From NCBI GenBank assembly GCA_001839685.1, contig MLAK01000848.1:1-55567 (forward strand): a stretch of DNA of 55,567 nt. Reading direction: 5' to 3'. The notes under the pieces were generated by a model. The model ran no database searches and had not been told where the DNA came from. It saw nothing but the letters and a program-made list of their open reading frames with translations. The DNA comes from Tritrichomonas foetus. Lineage: Eukaryota; Parabasalia; Tritrichomonadida; Tritrichomonadidae. A program made the position numbers and the translations under genes. Within the stretch, counting starts at the first letter, position 1. Each line of letters opens with the position of its first letter. Of the stretch, positions 8,783 to 18,752 are shown one piece after another.

Positions 8783-10906
8783 ATGTCCATTAATGCTTTA
8801 ATAGTAGACCTGAAAGATTATGTTATTAAAGAAAGAATTGGAAGTGGAGGTTTTGGTGATGTTTTCATTATTGAAAACCTAGAAACAAAGGCTTTATATG
8901 CTGGAAAAATCAGTCAACGAAAAATTGTTGATGCCAAAGATCAGCGAAATTTCTTTTCTGAAATTGAAGTCCTGATGAAGGTTAAACATCCAGCAACTTT
9001 AGCACTCTTTGGTTTCAATATGAGAGACTTTGATGATAAACCTTTTCCAGTTATTCTTACTGAATATTTAGAAAACGGTTCATTATCAAAAGTTCTTGAA
9101 CAAGTTTCAAGAGGTCTGGCACCACATGAATGGACTTTTACAAAAAAGTTCATAAACATTCTTGGAATTGCACTTGGAATGCATTATCTTCATTCACAAG
9201 GCATTGTTCATCGAGATTTGAAACCAGACAATATTTTACTTGATTCCAATTTTTATCCACGTATTTGTGATTTTGGTATTTCTAAAATTATATTTGACAA
9301 AAGTGGAATGAATGAAAAAGAAAGTGTGACAATGGAAATGACTAAAACAAGCATTGCAGGAACACCACTTTATATGGCACCAGAAATTGTTGACGGAGAA
9401 AAATATTCAAGCAAGATAGATGTTTATGCTTATTCATTAATTGTTTATGAAATTTTGAGTGGAACACCACCTGTAATTGAAGGAAATAATCCATTTCAAA
9501 TTTTGTTTTATGTCAAAAATGGAATACGTCCTGATCTTTCTCATATTTCTAATAAAACACAACGTTCATTTATTGAACATTGTTGGTGTAATGATCCAAA
9601 AGAACGATATTCATTTTCACAAATTGTTTCTTTTCTTCTTTCTTCATTAAATCAAGGAAATACAAATAACAATGAAAATGTGTCTGGGAAAGTAGAAGAC
9701 ATTTCATTTATTGAAGAAGAAATTGATCAAAATGAAATTGAAGATTATTTAGAACAATTTGAATCTTTAACAACTTTTCAAGACAGTAATATGACAAATA
9801 CAGAAAATGCATTTCATGATTCATTTATTCACATTGAAAGCAAAGAAAAGAAAATCGAAGGGAAAATTCAAGAAGGAATAGAAGTCAAAATACAGGAGAG
9901 AATGATTAATAATCAAAAAGACCCTAGTTCCCAAGAAATTGTTGAGAAAAATGGTAGCCAAATTGCTATCGATTTCACAGATTCGGAATCCTTGTTTAAT
10001 TATGCAAATATGTTACATAATGGAGAAGGAATTGAACGAAATTATTCTGAAGCCATCAAATATTATAAAATGGCTATTGATAAAGGAAATGCGGATGCAA
10101 TGAATAGTTATGCAAATATGCTAAAGGATGGCAAAGGAATTGAACAAAATTATTTTGAAGCCATTAGATATTATAAAATGGCTATTGATAAAGAAAATTC
10201 AAATGCAATGAATAATTATGCATTTATGTTACAAAAAGGAGAAGGAATTGAACGAAATTATTCTGAAGCCATTAGATATTATAAAATGGCTATTGATAAA
10301 GAAAATTCAAATGCAATGTATAATTACGCAAATATGTTACAAAAAGGAGAAGGAATTGAACGAAATTATTCTGAAGCCATCAAATATTATAAAATGGCCA
10401 TCGATCAAGGAAATGCAGATGCAATGAATAGTTATGCACTTATGTTAGAAACTGGAGAAGGAATTGAACGAAATTCTTCCAAAGCAGTCAAATACTATAA
10501 AATGGCTATTGATTTAGGAAATCCATATGCAATGTTTAATTATGCAGATATGATAGAAAAAAAATCAGGATTTATACTTCATATTAATTCTTCTGAATCT
10601 ATTCGCTATTTTAAAATGTCAGCCGATCATGGATGTTTAGAAGGAATTCTTCGTTATGCCAAAATGTTAAAGAAAGGACAAGGAACTAAGCGAAATTATT
10701 CAGAAGCAATTAAATATTATAAAAAAGCTATTGATTTAGGAAGTATGCAAGCAATGATATTTTATGCCAAAATGTTAAAAAAAGGTCAAGGAATTAAACA
10801 AAATTTGTCCAAAGCAGCTAAATATTATCAAAAGGCATATAAACTGGGAGATTTAAATGCACTGAAAGAATTCAAGAAAATTTCATCTAAATTATCTAAA
10901 GAATAA
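8783..10906 (+). CDS. Protein kinase with C-terminal Sel1 repeats
   Basis: The product is a 707-residue cytosolic Ser/Thr-type (TKL-like) kinase. Residues 13-275 form the kinase domain: glycine loop IGSGGFGDVF, ATP-binding Lys42 (AGKIS), catalytic HRDLKPDN (143-150, Asp145), DFG at 163-165 and GTPLYMAPE. All catalytic residues are present, so it should be active. An acidic linker with coiled-coil character (about 290-400) follows. From about residue 402 there are eight Sel1-like repeats of about 36 residues (YANMLHNGEGIERNYSEAI type), helical hairpins that normally bind protein partners. Kinase-Sel1 fusions are a big trichomonad family; the repeats probably recruit substrates (inference). Successive repeats are nearly identical in DNA, so the array has expanded recently. 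Substrate unknown. Confidence 0.9.
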   Translation: MSINALIVDLKDYVIKERIGSGGFGDVFIIENLETKALYAGKISQRKIVDAKDQRNFFSEIEVLMKVKHPATLALFGFNMRDFDDKPFPVILTEYLENGSLSKVLEQVSRGLAPHEWTFTKKFINILGIALGMHYLHSQGIVHRDLKPDNILLDSNFYPRICDFGISKIIFDKSGMNEKESVTMEMTKTSIAGTPLYMAPEIVDGEKYSSKIDVYAYSLIVYEILSGTPPVIEGNNPFQILFYVKNGIRPDLSHISNKTQRSFIEHCWCNDPKERYSFSQIVSFLLSSLNQGNTNNNENVSGKVEDISFIEEEIDQNEIEDYLEQFESLTTFQDSNMTNTENAFHDSFIHIESKEKKIEGKIQEGIEVKIQERMINNQKDPSSQEIVEKNGSQIAIDFTDSESLFNYANMLHNGEGIERNYSEAIKYYKMAIDKGNADAMNSYANMLKDGKGIEQNYFEAIRYYKMAIDKENSNAMNNYAFMLQKGEGIERNYSEAIRYYKMAIDKENSNAMYNYANMLQKGEGIERNYSEAIKYYKMAIDQGNADAMNSYALMLETGEGIERNSSKAVKYYKMAIDLGNPYAMFNYADMIEKKSGFILHINSSESIRYFKMSADHGCLEGILRYAKMLKKGQGTKRNYSEAIKYYKKAIDLGSMQAMIFYAKMLKKGQGIKQNLSKAAKYYQKAYKLGDLNALKEFKKISSKLSKE
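10095..10430 (+). repeat. 108-base tandem units within the Sel1 region
   Basis: Each unit encodes one 36-residue Sel1 repeat. The third and fourth units share long identical stretches (for example GAAGGAATTGAACGAAATTA, then the same GCTATTGATAAAGAAAATTC), while outer units have drifted. Such near identity in a third-codon-position-free AT-rich gene points to recent unequal crossing-over or slippage, and makes the copy number likely to vary between strains and to be mis-assembled. Confidence 0.7.
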
Positions 10907-11134
10907 GAATTTTTCGTCTTTAATTTCGTTTTATTCATTTTTGATAGAATAACAAGGTCTATGAGTTTTCCTTCTAAGAAAATGCTAAAATTGAATTTGT
11001 GGGTTATACATGGATAATTGTATTATCGATAATAGAGTTTCATTAATAGCAACAGTATAGTCTATTGCTGATGAGGGGAAAAAATTGCCGATTCTAGAAT
11101 TATTTAGAAATTTTGGTGATAGTTTAATAGAAGA

Positions 11135-11470
11135 AAAATAACAAAAGCAATATAACAAAAGCAATATAGCAAAATCAATATAACAAAATCAATATAACAA
11201 AAGCAAAATAACAAAATCAATATAACAAAAGCATTATAACAAAAGCAATATAACAAAAGCAAAATAACAAAATCAATATAACAAAAGCAAAATAACAAAA
11301 TCAATATAACAAAAGCAAAATAACAAAAGCAATATAACAAAAGCAAAATAACAAAACCAATATAACAAAAGCAAAATAACAAAATCAATATAACAAAAGC
11401 AAAATAACAAAATCAATATAACAAAAGCAGAATAACAAAACCAATATAACAAAACCAATATAACAAAAGC
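11135..11470. repeat. Minisatellite, 24 x 14 bases
   Basis: The array is exactly 336 bases: 24 units of consensus AATATAACAAAAGC, with variants AAAATAACAAAATC and a few CC endings. In the middle two variants alternate, giving a 28-base higher-order unit. Because 14 is not a multiple of 3, and no unit contains a stop on the minus strand, long artificial minus-strand frames run through it in more than one phase; these are not genes. It begins about 230 bases after the kinase-Sel1 stop codon. Confidence 0.9.
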
Positions 11471-13138
11471 AATATCTTTTGGGTCTTATTTCAACTCTAT
11501 AACTCAGGCAATTCGTATCAATCAGCTATATAGCATACAATATATTCCAATATTTGGTGATTCGTCATTTTCGATAAAAAAGCCGGCGGCGAACTCATAT
11601 ACACTTCGTAGGCAAGTGGCGTGAAAAAAACACAAAAAAAAAGATTTTCACAAAAATTGGATTTATCAGGAATTTAGAATGTGGAGCAGGCCAGGTTTCT
11701 CGAGACCATAGGGAATGAGAAGTTTTACCCGTCGATTTGTTTGAGTAATTTGTGGGTCGGATGTAAAGACACTCCGGCCGTAGTTCAACTCAGTTTTATG
11801 GTCAAGGAAACCGTTTTTATAATTGAAATATTCAATAAACATTCAAAAATTGATAAGATATGCAAAACAAAGGGAAATAGCAAATATAATAAAGTAATCA
11901 GGATTCCAAGTTTTGTCAAATAATATTTAAATCTTTTTTTATTATATCTAAATTATTATTAGAGCTCCTCTCAGTTTCTACCACTTTGATATTGGTTCAT
12001 TAAATATACTGCATATCATCATCATGATTAATGTAATGATTTAAAATCTTATGTCTCATGAATCATGAAGGAAACTATTGAAAATGAGAATTGAATATTA
12101 AAATTAGAATTTCTAACTTTCAATCATTTTCATTCTATTTGTTCTTCATTCTGATTTGGCCAGAATGATTCTATTTTTCTAATCGGCTTTAACACTTCGA
12201 TCTTCTCACACATAATGTTGCTGTTTTAGGCTAAACATAACTTAGTTGTGTTTTGTTAACGAATGAAACAACGAAATGACTACCTCGTTAGCAAGTTTCA
12301 TTAAAAAGCAATTTTTATATCTGTTTCATGCTTCTCCAAGTTCTTTGTCTACAGTAAACGACGAAGTAAAAATTCTGCTCATTCTCTGCTTATGTATGAT
12401 GAGTTTAATGGTTCTTGTTTTTTTCCATTTCGTCTGATTTTCAATTGAAAATTGGTGAAATGTAGTGAAATAATGCATAATTAACTGGGATAAAAAATGA
12501 CAATAGGTCTCACGAATTGAACCTTGGTCACAATTATATATATATATATGTGTGTTGAAACTATATTTTTTTGGTGATGAAATCAGTGAACATGAGAAAT
12601 AGTCTTGTCTTCCATCAAGAATTCAAAGAGTTGAGAATCATAATAGATTTCATCATTTGAATGAATTCGATTGGTGATAAAGATTGATATTTATTACGAA
12701 AAATTCTTTCATTTGAAATGAATTTGAATATTTATGAGAAATCATTGCCTTGAGAGAGAAATGATTCCATTGATTGTTGCAGCACTTCATCATTGTTGAG
12801 ATTAAAGATTTTCTCAGAATTCTGATTAAGTCTGCATAATTAATTAATTATGTTATCTTTCTTCTCTCTTACATGAATGACATCATACAAATACACCTTT
12901 ATCCATGCATGTGCTTTAATATCTCCATTAGTTAAATTTTTTAAACATTTTGCATCATCACTGCAACACCAATTTTCCGCAGAAGTCAAAAAAATGCATT
13001 TTTTCTCTTCTTTCAAAGCATCGAATCAATTCTTTTGACTTTGGAGCTTCAAGAATATCCGAAATCCGCCTTTTTCATTGAACTGACGCCAATCACTTTC
13101 TCAAAGAAATAAAAAAGAAAAAATTAAAAACAAACGAT
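11471..13138. other. Intergenic region, 1.7 kb, with a GC-richer island
   Basis: Apart from the island at about 11578-11825 (listed separately) this is ordinary AT-rich spacer. A short ATATATATATATGTGTGT tract sits near 12535-12555. I found no protein-coding frame that resembles a known family, and no tRNA. Confidence 0.5.
11578..11825. other. GC-richer island of unknown nature (possible structured RNA)
   Basis: About 250 bases stand out from the AT-rich surroundings by G+C content and CpG (AAAGCCGGCGGCGAACTCAT; CACTCCGGCCGTAG). The core can fold locally: GGTTTCTCGAGACC (11692-11705) is a near-perfect hairpin, ACCC/GGGT and GGCC/GGCC could pair across it. A plus-strand frame of 80 codons would have to start at GTG 11681 and resembles nothing I know. 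A non-coding RNA gene or an old imported fragment are both possible; I compared it by eye with SRP, RNase P and spliceosomal RNA motifs and saw no convincing match. Confidence 0.3.
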
Positions 13139-13636
13139 TTATATATCTAATGTGGGAGGGTGAATAGTCAATGACGCGTTATGAAATGAACCTACCAAAT
13201 TCTCATTTGAGTTTGAAAACATTAGCTCAAAATCATCGTCGTCCCCAGAATTAATAAATTCGTCAAATTGGATATCCTCAGAATTTGTCTCCTTCACCTG
13301 TATGAACGATCTCAACGGTAGAGGTACTGTCATTTCGTCGCTATTCGATGGTTTCTCTGTCACTTTTTTCTTCGGGAATTGTAAATATCCGCGTTTCCCA
13401 TGAATGAATATTCGAAATTTCGATCCGCATGAATTACAAACAATATCGTAGCACCTTTCGCACACTCGATTCGTACTGATTTTCGGCACTGCTGTGATGC
13501 CCCCTTCCGATATTAAAAATACCGGGATATGAGCATCAAGGTGAGCTCTGAAGTTCGTTAAACTTGGCGGCAGCGTTGCAACCTTCTCACCTTTGACACG
13601 AACGCTACTACAGCTGCATTGTAGATAGGTTGTCAT
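13139..13636 (-). CDS. Small protein with paired CxxC motif
   Basis: 165 residues from ATG 13636 to TAA with TAAA overlap. Two Cys clusters are visible: CSC near residues 8-10, and CERCYDIVCNSCG near 78-90, two CxxC knuckles that look able to bind zinc. The C-terminal third is acidic and low in complexity (NSGDDDDFELMF). The G+C content and codon use resemble the housekeeping genes in this window rather than spacer, supporting a real gene. I do not recognise the family; Yippee/Mis18-like or another zinc-ribbon fold is possible but unproven. AAAAAGT-type words lie 130-160 bases upstream. Confidence 0.65.
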   Translation of the reverse strand: MTTYLQCSCSSVRVKGEKVATLPPSLTNFRAHLDAHIPVFLISEGGITAVPKISTNRVCERCYDIVCNSCGSKFRIFIHGKRGYLQFPKKKVTEKPSNSDEMTVPLPLRSFIQVKETNSEDIQFDEFINSGDDDDFELMFSNSNENLVGSFHNASLTIHPPTLDI

Positions 13637-14572
13637 TCGTTTGCGTGTTTGTTTTGTTTTGTCTTTAAAAGAAAAGGTTTTGTTTTGTTATCCTTTCAAA
13701 AGTTGTAACTAAATCCACTCGAAAGTTCATTTATCGTTTCACAAATAGAAATTTTCGAATTATATTTTAACTTTTTCTATAGTCAATAAAGTGAAAAAGT
13801 TTAATATTTTTCATTGTGTTAGATTTGAATGTAAAATCTGTGAGATATCATTGAATTTTTGATTATTTACTTCTCGAAAATATGAAATTGAATAGAAAAA
13901 ACTAAAAGGAGTGAGTTTTATTGATACAGGAATCTAATGAAATAAAGTCATTGCACAGAGATAGCAGAAATATGTTGTGTATCATGGAAACGATGAGGGC
14001 AAGAAAAAAAATGTATTGATATGAAAATAATCATATAACATTCCCTAACAATATAATTCTGAAAAAGTGATTTTGGTATATTCAATTTTAATTATTTTTT
14101 TGAGAATGATGTCAAAAATAACAGTTGATGAGAATTTCATAAAATATCGTTTTACTCTCATGACGAACGCAATCATATTTTGTAATGTCAGATGATGAGT
14201 TTACTTGATGAATCAATAATATTGCTAATTGTTAATCAACATATAAAGAAATAAATTCATTTATAAAGCCCATTTTGGAGATATACTTTCTATGTGATGT
14301 GCGCTTTTATTCTCTTTTCAAATTTTGAATGGTTTTCTGAAGATGACAAATTTTCGAATGATAACGATCAGATTTTAATCAATTGCTTTCAATTTGAAAA
14401 CCGACTGAAGATTTTGATAGGCGAATTATTGACCATATATAACGAAGGCGAGAACGTTTATAATTTCGAAAATATCACTTCATTTGAAGGGTTACATTTT
14501 CTATTTTTTTACTTCACTTATCAAATAAAATGTAACTATTGAATATTCGACGATGAACGGAATTCACTTTGA
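13637..14572. other. Intergenic region, 0.9 kb
   Basis: Contains ACTTTTTCTATAG and GTGAAAAAGTTTAAT (13768-13805) upstream of the minus-strand gene. Bases 14297-14542 are open from an ATG for 81 codons (ending NYQIKCNY-like, with codons such as GGC and CGA); this may be a small gene or a remnant but resembles nothing known. Confidence 0.3.
14564..14569 (+). promoter_or_regulatory. Initiator-like TCACTT before the MGC protein gene
   Basis: TCACTT followed by TGA and then the ATG at 14573. Good match to TCAYTW at the expected very short distance; it supports this start and the reality of this small gene. Confidence 0.5.
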
Positions 14573-14818
14573 ATGGGCTGTTTCGAATCAACACCACAGA
14601 TTGATCCTGATGAACAACATGAGGATAAAATTGACACATCAGATGCACCACAAGATAGTAGCTCATCTACAGAAAATAAAGAAATAATTCAAAATAATGA
14701 TCAAAATGAAAATAATGATGAAAATAATGATGATCTATTATCACAAGATGCGGATAAAAAGTCAAATGACAGTGACTTAAAAAGTGATAATTCTTCAGAT
14801 GATACAGTGTCAAGTTAA
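14573..14818 (+). CDS. Small acidic protein with N-terminal MGC acylation motif
   Basis: 81 residues. The N terminus MGCFESTPQ has Gly2 followed by Cys3, the standard signal for N-myristoylation plus palmitoylation, so the protein is probably anchored to the inner face of a membrane. The rest is Asp/Glu/Asn/Ser-rich and looks disordered (NNDENNDDLLSQDADKKSND). There is no other domain. Its shortness would normally make it doubtful, but the initiator-like TCACTT right upstream and the clean acylation motif favour a real gene. The stop codon is TAA within TTAAAATTAAAA. Function unknown; similar short MGC proteins occur in trichomonads and are sometimes guessed to be membrane adaptors. Confidence 0.6.
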   Translation: MGCFESTPQIDPDEQHEDKIDTSDAPQDSSSSTENKEIIQNNDQNENNDENNDDLLSQDADKKSNDSDLKSDNSSDDTVSS

Positions 14819-15035
14819 AATTAAAAAAAAATCGATGTCATGATTTAATCTATTGTTTTTATTCCAACAATATGCTTTTATATATTTGATGGAATATTTA
14901 AATACTTTTATTATTAATTCATAAAGATAAATTAATCACTGTACTTAAAAACATGGTTTTTATTGCTTTCGCCACTCTTTGGAAAATCCATCACTTTTTA
15001 ATTAGATATTGTTTTAGCCACTTGAATAAGATTTT
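14819..15035. other. AT-rich spacer
   Basis: I see nothing in this stretch beyond low-complexity A/T runs; it lies between the MGC gene and the end of a decayed minus-strand gene. Confidence 0.4.
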
Positions 15036-15960
15036 CTTAGCATTTCGATATGCATGTATTTTGATAATTTGAATTATTGGTTATAGATAATGCAGAAACT
15101 ATAACATTTTTCATAACAAGATTTGTTTCTGTTGTTGTTGAATCTGTATTTTCAGAGTGATTTTTTAAAATACCTGCACCTCCTTTATCGATTGTTGAAC
15201 TATTACAATTGATAAAATGACTACTGTAATAATGTCTGGTTGATAAATATTAATTCCACTACATGCTCTTTGTGAATTCTCAAAAATAATACTTGAATTA
15301 ATAATGGAAAATAGTGTTGAATATACTGTAATAACATAACTATTCCAACAATTATTAACTGTACAATTATCAATTAATGCTTACTTTAAGTTTCGTTTAA
15401 CATGAATACTATTTCCGACTCCTTCTGTATAATTAAAGATAGCATCACCAAATTCAATGTTTGTTGAATCACTAACAAGAAAAAATTTAACAAGTTCATT
15501 ATCTGTAAAGATATTAAACAATCATTAATATGAATTTTGGTGTCTTGAATGCCTCAAATATAAAGAGAATATCTATCATTAGCATTGATATTAATAAATT
15601 GACATCCTGTAAAAAAGATAGCAATATAAAAAAGTATAGCAATTCTAGCGATAACAATTTAACCATAAATTTCCTTAGATCCAAAAGTTCCAAAATTGAA
15701 GAATTGAAATTGCAATTTTATTATTTTTTGGCTCTTTTCATCAATTGCAATTGCAGATTGATTTTTCATGAAATGTCTCAGCAAATTGGACTATCTTTTT
15801 TCTTTATCACAGCTGTACAGGGATTTGAAAGCAATATTTCCCCATTCCTTCATCTTTTTAAAAACCTCGTCAACAAATTCCAGAACCACATGATCAATTA
15901 TTATTTTTTATTTCTTTATATCAGCAATTACTCATATTTATAAATATTCAACTATTCACA
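15036..15960 (-). pseudogene. Decayed right-handed beta-helix surface protein fragment
   Basis: Reading the minus strand from about 15650 down to 15036 gives, in shifting frames, typical beta-helix rungs: TGCQFININANDRYSLYI, a stop, IQDTKIHINDCLIS, a frameshift, NIEFGDAIFNYTEGVGNSI, a stop at about 15386, ALIDNCTVNNCWNSYVITVY, a frameshift, then HFINCNSSTIDKGGAGI and a stop. The repeated C-x-F-x-N and N-C-x pattern and the Gly-Gly-Ala turn are those of parallel beta-helix surface proteins (Pmp-like or similar) common in trichomonads. The 15650-15960 part is more degraded. At least two stops and two frameshifts make it a pseudogene. The plus-strand frame over the same bases is a shadow. Confidence 0.55.
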
Positions 15961-16643
15961 TTAAGGTAACAAAATTTGAAAACTGTCCTTTAAAGACAGA
16001 AGTACATGAATAAATAATGAATTCATATAATTCTATTATAATGATTAAAATTATTCATTCGACAACAAATGATATTGTGATAGTCGATTGCATTTTCAAT
16101 TTGAACAGGGCCAATATTTTAATCTATGTGGATTCCGATTTAGAATTGTTCAGAATTGAACAAATGAATTTTCAACTATTAATGAAGAATATCAAGTAGA
16201 AATAGTGCATTGTAATCATCTTCAACACATAACTAATCGCTCACTGAAGCTAATCTTCCTCTTCCTCGTCATCTTCAAGCCATTCCAGACATTGATTCTG
16301 AGAATATATGCGAAGATGCAACGTCACTAGTTTTAGACTTTTGCTTAATCGCAAGATAAATAAAAATTATGAATAAAAACGTTTTGAGTATGATGGAGAT
16401 AATTTTATGAAACAAACAGGCAAAAAATGAATAGCCCATGGCCATCTTACACAAACAGGTGAAACAAAACAGAACAAATCCAAAGAAAAATCTAAAAGTA
16501 TTTATATGTTAATACTCGGAATTGGTCAGTGTTGTCATAAATGAGTCGTAGCTCATGCTTTTTTCCAAAAAATGAAAAATGAAATTAGCGGTGTCCAGAA
16601 AAAAATTGACGATAGAATATGACATCACATAATATTTCGCATC
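15961..16643. other. Intergenic region with a possible plus-strand remnant
   Basis: Bases 16017-16196 read MNSYNSIIMIKIIHSTTND and then IVIVDCIFNLNR, again beta-helix-like, so another fragment of a surface protein gene may lie here on the plus strand. TCACAT at 16624-16629 is a loose initiator candidate for the next gene. Nothing else recognised. Confidence 0.3.
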
Positions 16644-18752
16644 ATGTCAAACGAATTAGAAGATGTAATTAAATTTGTATCTAAACCACTCTCCAGAACA
16701 TTCTCAGTTGCAATCGACAATTCCCATTCAACCAAATTGAAGTGTGATTTGTATGGAATAATTTTGGTTATCAGCGATCCAGACAGAATTGAAACCACAA
16801 AATGCTTGTATTTAACACAATGGAATAATTCTACACGCAGAAGTGGTCAACATAAATCCTTAATTTTTCAACCATTAGTAAATTCTGATATTCGACTTCT
16901 CAAGCTTAAAGCAAGGTCTTCAAAAACTATTGATGAATGGGCTCATCAAATTGAAACAAACAAAGAAATATTTACAGAATTAAAGGTTAATAATGCTATT
17001 TTTCATGCTCGCCTGAATATTAATGGTCATTATGATAAAATTACAATTTCAGTAAATTCATATAAAATAATATTATCCAAAGGAGGTTATGTTGTAGATT
17101 TACCAAGGAGCTCTGATATATTGTGCATGCCTGTGTTCGATAATCCACGTAAATTAAGAATCTACAAAAATATGATTCCAATTCAAACTTTATTATGTAA
17201 GGATGAATTTACCGCTCGAAAAATATGTATTGTAATCAACACTCAACCAAATGCAGTTAATGTTATTCCAGAAGTCTTACTTGAGGATCAAATAGTACCT
17301 GATGTTGATGATTTGTTGGGTGATTCTCTCTCAGCGCATACTGTAAATGAAATTGGCATGAATACAGATAATAAAACTACTAATTTACAGTCAATGAATC
17401 AAACATATACTGATAATTCGAATAAAAGCATTAAAAGTCAACAAAACGTAATAATGGATGATTTATCACAATTTGATGAAGCTATGAGTGTTAGATTGGA
17501 ATATTTTGATCAAATGCCAATGAATGAAGTACCACCAACACGACAAGATGCCATTTTAGAAATAATAAGAAATGACGTTTTATCAACAAGATCTCAATAT
17601 GGTGATTATCCAACAATTAATGCTCCTGATGTCGAAGATGAGGAACAATTATTCAATGTTCCAAAGGAACCATTTTATAATTCACTACACTCAATTAATA
17701 TTGCTCAACAATCAATCATCGAATACTCATTGCAGAAACAATTTGATTTCCCAAATCTTTATCATGATTTGATAGACAAAATTCAATTTCCTAGTTCGAC
17801 AAATACATCTATTAAAGTTAATAATGACAATGATTTCAAACATCTGATGAATGAAATTATATCAGCCAATGAAAATGAACTCTTTTTATATGTAGTTGGC
17901 ACTTTTGTACAAGGAAAAAAAGTTTCACTATCAACATTGAGCTCAGATCTAGGATCAATAAAATTTCCAATCATTGAAATTTCAAATATTATTAATGATT
18001 CAGTTTTTCATGATTTTTCAACTCTATTTCTTTTCTTTGCCAAATTATCAAACGCAAAATTAATTGGTACATTTTTCCGTTCACTTGAGTATTTACATGA
18101 TTTCAAAGAGAAAAATTATGGATATGATGCACTAATTCGTGTAGAACGATTTTGCACAAATGTTGCTTCGATTTTCGAAAAGCCTATGATAATGCCCAAA
18201 AACTGGGAAATTGATAATATACCAATTGCAAAGTTTGAAGCAATTCATCTTAATGTTGGATATTCTGTTGAGCGTTTCATTAGTACTCAATCAAATGTAT
18301 GGTTCGCAGAAGACGAAGATTCTATTATCAATAATCCAATGAATAATATTCTTGGAAATCTCATCCTATTATGTGCATCAGATTTAAAAATATATGATGG
18401 CGATTTTAAGGATTTGTATAGTTTGCTATTTAAAGTTTCATCAAGATTTCTAAGAGAAGAAAGGGAAATATGGGTTGAAGCAGAGAATTTGAAAATTACA
18501 AGGAGTCAAAAAGTTTTAATGTTCTTTATTAATGCAATAATGACAAGATTACTCAATAAGTGGATGATGATGTTTATGTTTATGAATAAAAAATCACCAG
18601 AAAGAATAAAAAGTACAGTTGTTGCATTAAGTTTAATGGAGCCAATTTATCCTGTTTTTACAGAAAAATGTTTAAATAATAAGCAAGCATTTGTAATTCA
18701 TGCGTATCCAGAAGTAAAGAAAATGATCATTAATTACAATAAAACTGTATAA
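16644..18752 (+). CDS. Unknown protein, 702 aa, possible PH-like N terminus
   Basis: Starts at ATG 16644. Residues about 20-115 and 120-205 are beta-rich and each ends in an amphipathic helix (SSKTIDEWAHQIETNKEIF; ARKICIVINTQ), which suggests two consecutive PH-like folds; this is inference from pattern only. A Ser/Thr/Asn-rich linker (210-330) follows. From 350 on it is helical, with a conserved-looking C-terminal half (NPMNNILGNLILLCASDL and on) that could be a RUN- or helical-bundle-type domain. No signal peptide, membrane helix or catalytic motif. If the PH reading is right, a membrane-trafficking or signalling adaptor is plausible. AT-rich codon use throughout. Confidence 0.75.
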   Translation: MSNELEDVIKFVSKPLSRTFSVAIDNSHSTKLKCDLYGIILVISDPDRIETTKCLYLTQWNNSTRRSGQHKSLIFQPLVNSDIRLLKLKARSSKTIDEWAHQIETNKEIFTELKVNNAIFHARLNINGHYDKITISVNSYKIILSKGGYVVDLPRSSDILCMPVFDNPRKLRIYKNMIPIQTLLCKDEFTARKICIVINTQPNAVNVIPEVLLEDQIVPDVDDLLGDSLSAHTVNEIGMNTDNKTTNLQSMNQTYTDNSNKSIKSQQNVIMDDLSQFDEAMSVRLEYFDQMPMNEVPPTRQDAILEIIRNDVLSTRSQYGDYPTINAPDVEDEEQLFNVPKEPFYNSLHSINIAQQSIIEYSLQKQFDFPNLYHDLIDKIQFPSSTNTSIKVNNDNDFKHLMNEIISANENELFLYVVGTFVQGKKVSLSTLSSDLGSIKFPIIEISNIINDSVFHDFSTLFLFFAKLSNAKLIGTFFRSLEYLHDFKEKNYGYDALIRVERFCTNVASIFEKPMIMPKNWEIDNIPIAKFEAIHLNVGYSVERFISTQSNVWFAEDEDSIINNPMNNILGNLILLCASDLKIYDGDFKDLYSLLFKVSSRFLREEREIWVEAENLKITRSQKVLMFFINAIMTRLLNKWMMMFMFMNKKSPERIKSTVVALSLMEPIYPVFTEKCLNNKQAFVIHAYPEVKKMIINYNKTV

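Noticed and set aside
11104..11458. Minus-strand hydrophobic ORFs over the 14-base repeat
   Set aside because: They are a by-product of a stop-free repeat whose period is not a multiple of three; the products are pure repeats.
11135..11470. CRISPR-like array
   Set aside because: Units are contiguous 14-mers with no unique spacers and the context is eukaryotic; it is a minisatellite.
11681..11700. SRP-like GGAGCAGG motif
   Set aside because: The preceding GNRA hairpin and the matching helix strand are not there.
12500..12550. Minus-strand tRNA-like B box (GGTTCAATTCG)
   Set aside because: The flanking bases do not form a T stem or an acceptor stem and no A box is placed correctly.
13950..13985. 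U6-like word ACAGAGA
   Set aside because: The surrounding bases lack the rest of the conserved U6 core, and no promoter or terminator pattern is seen.
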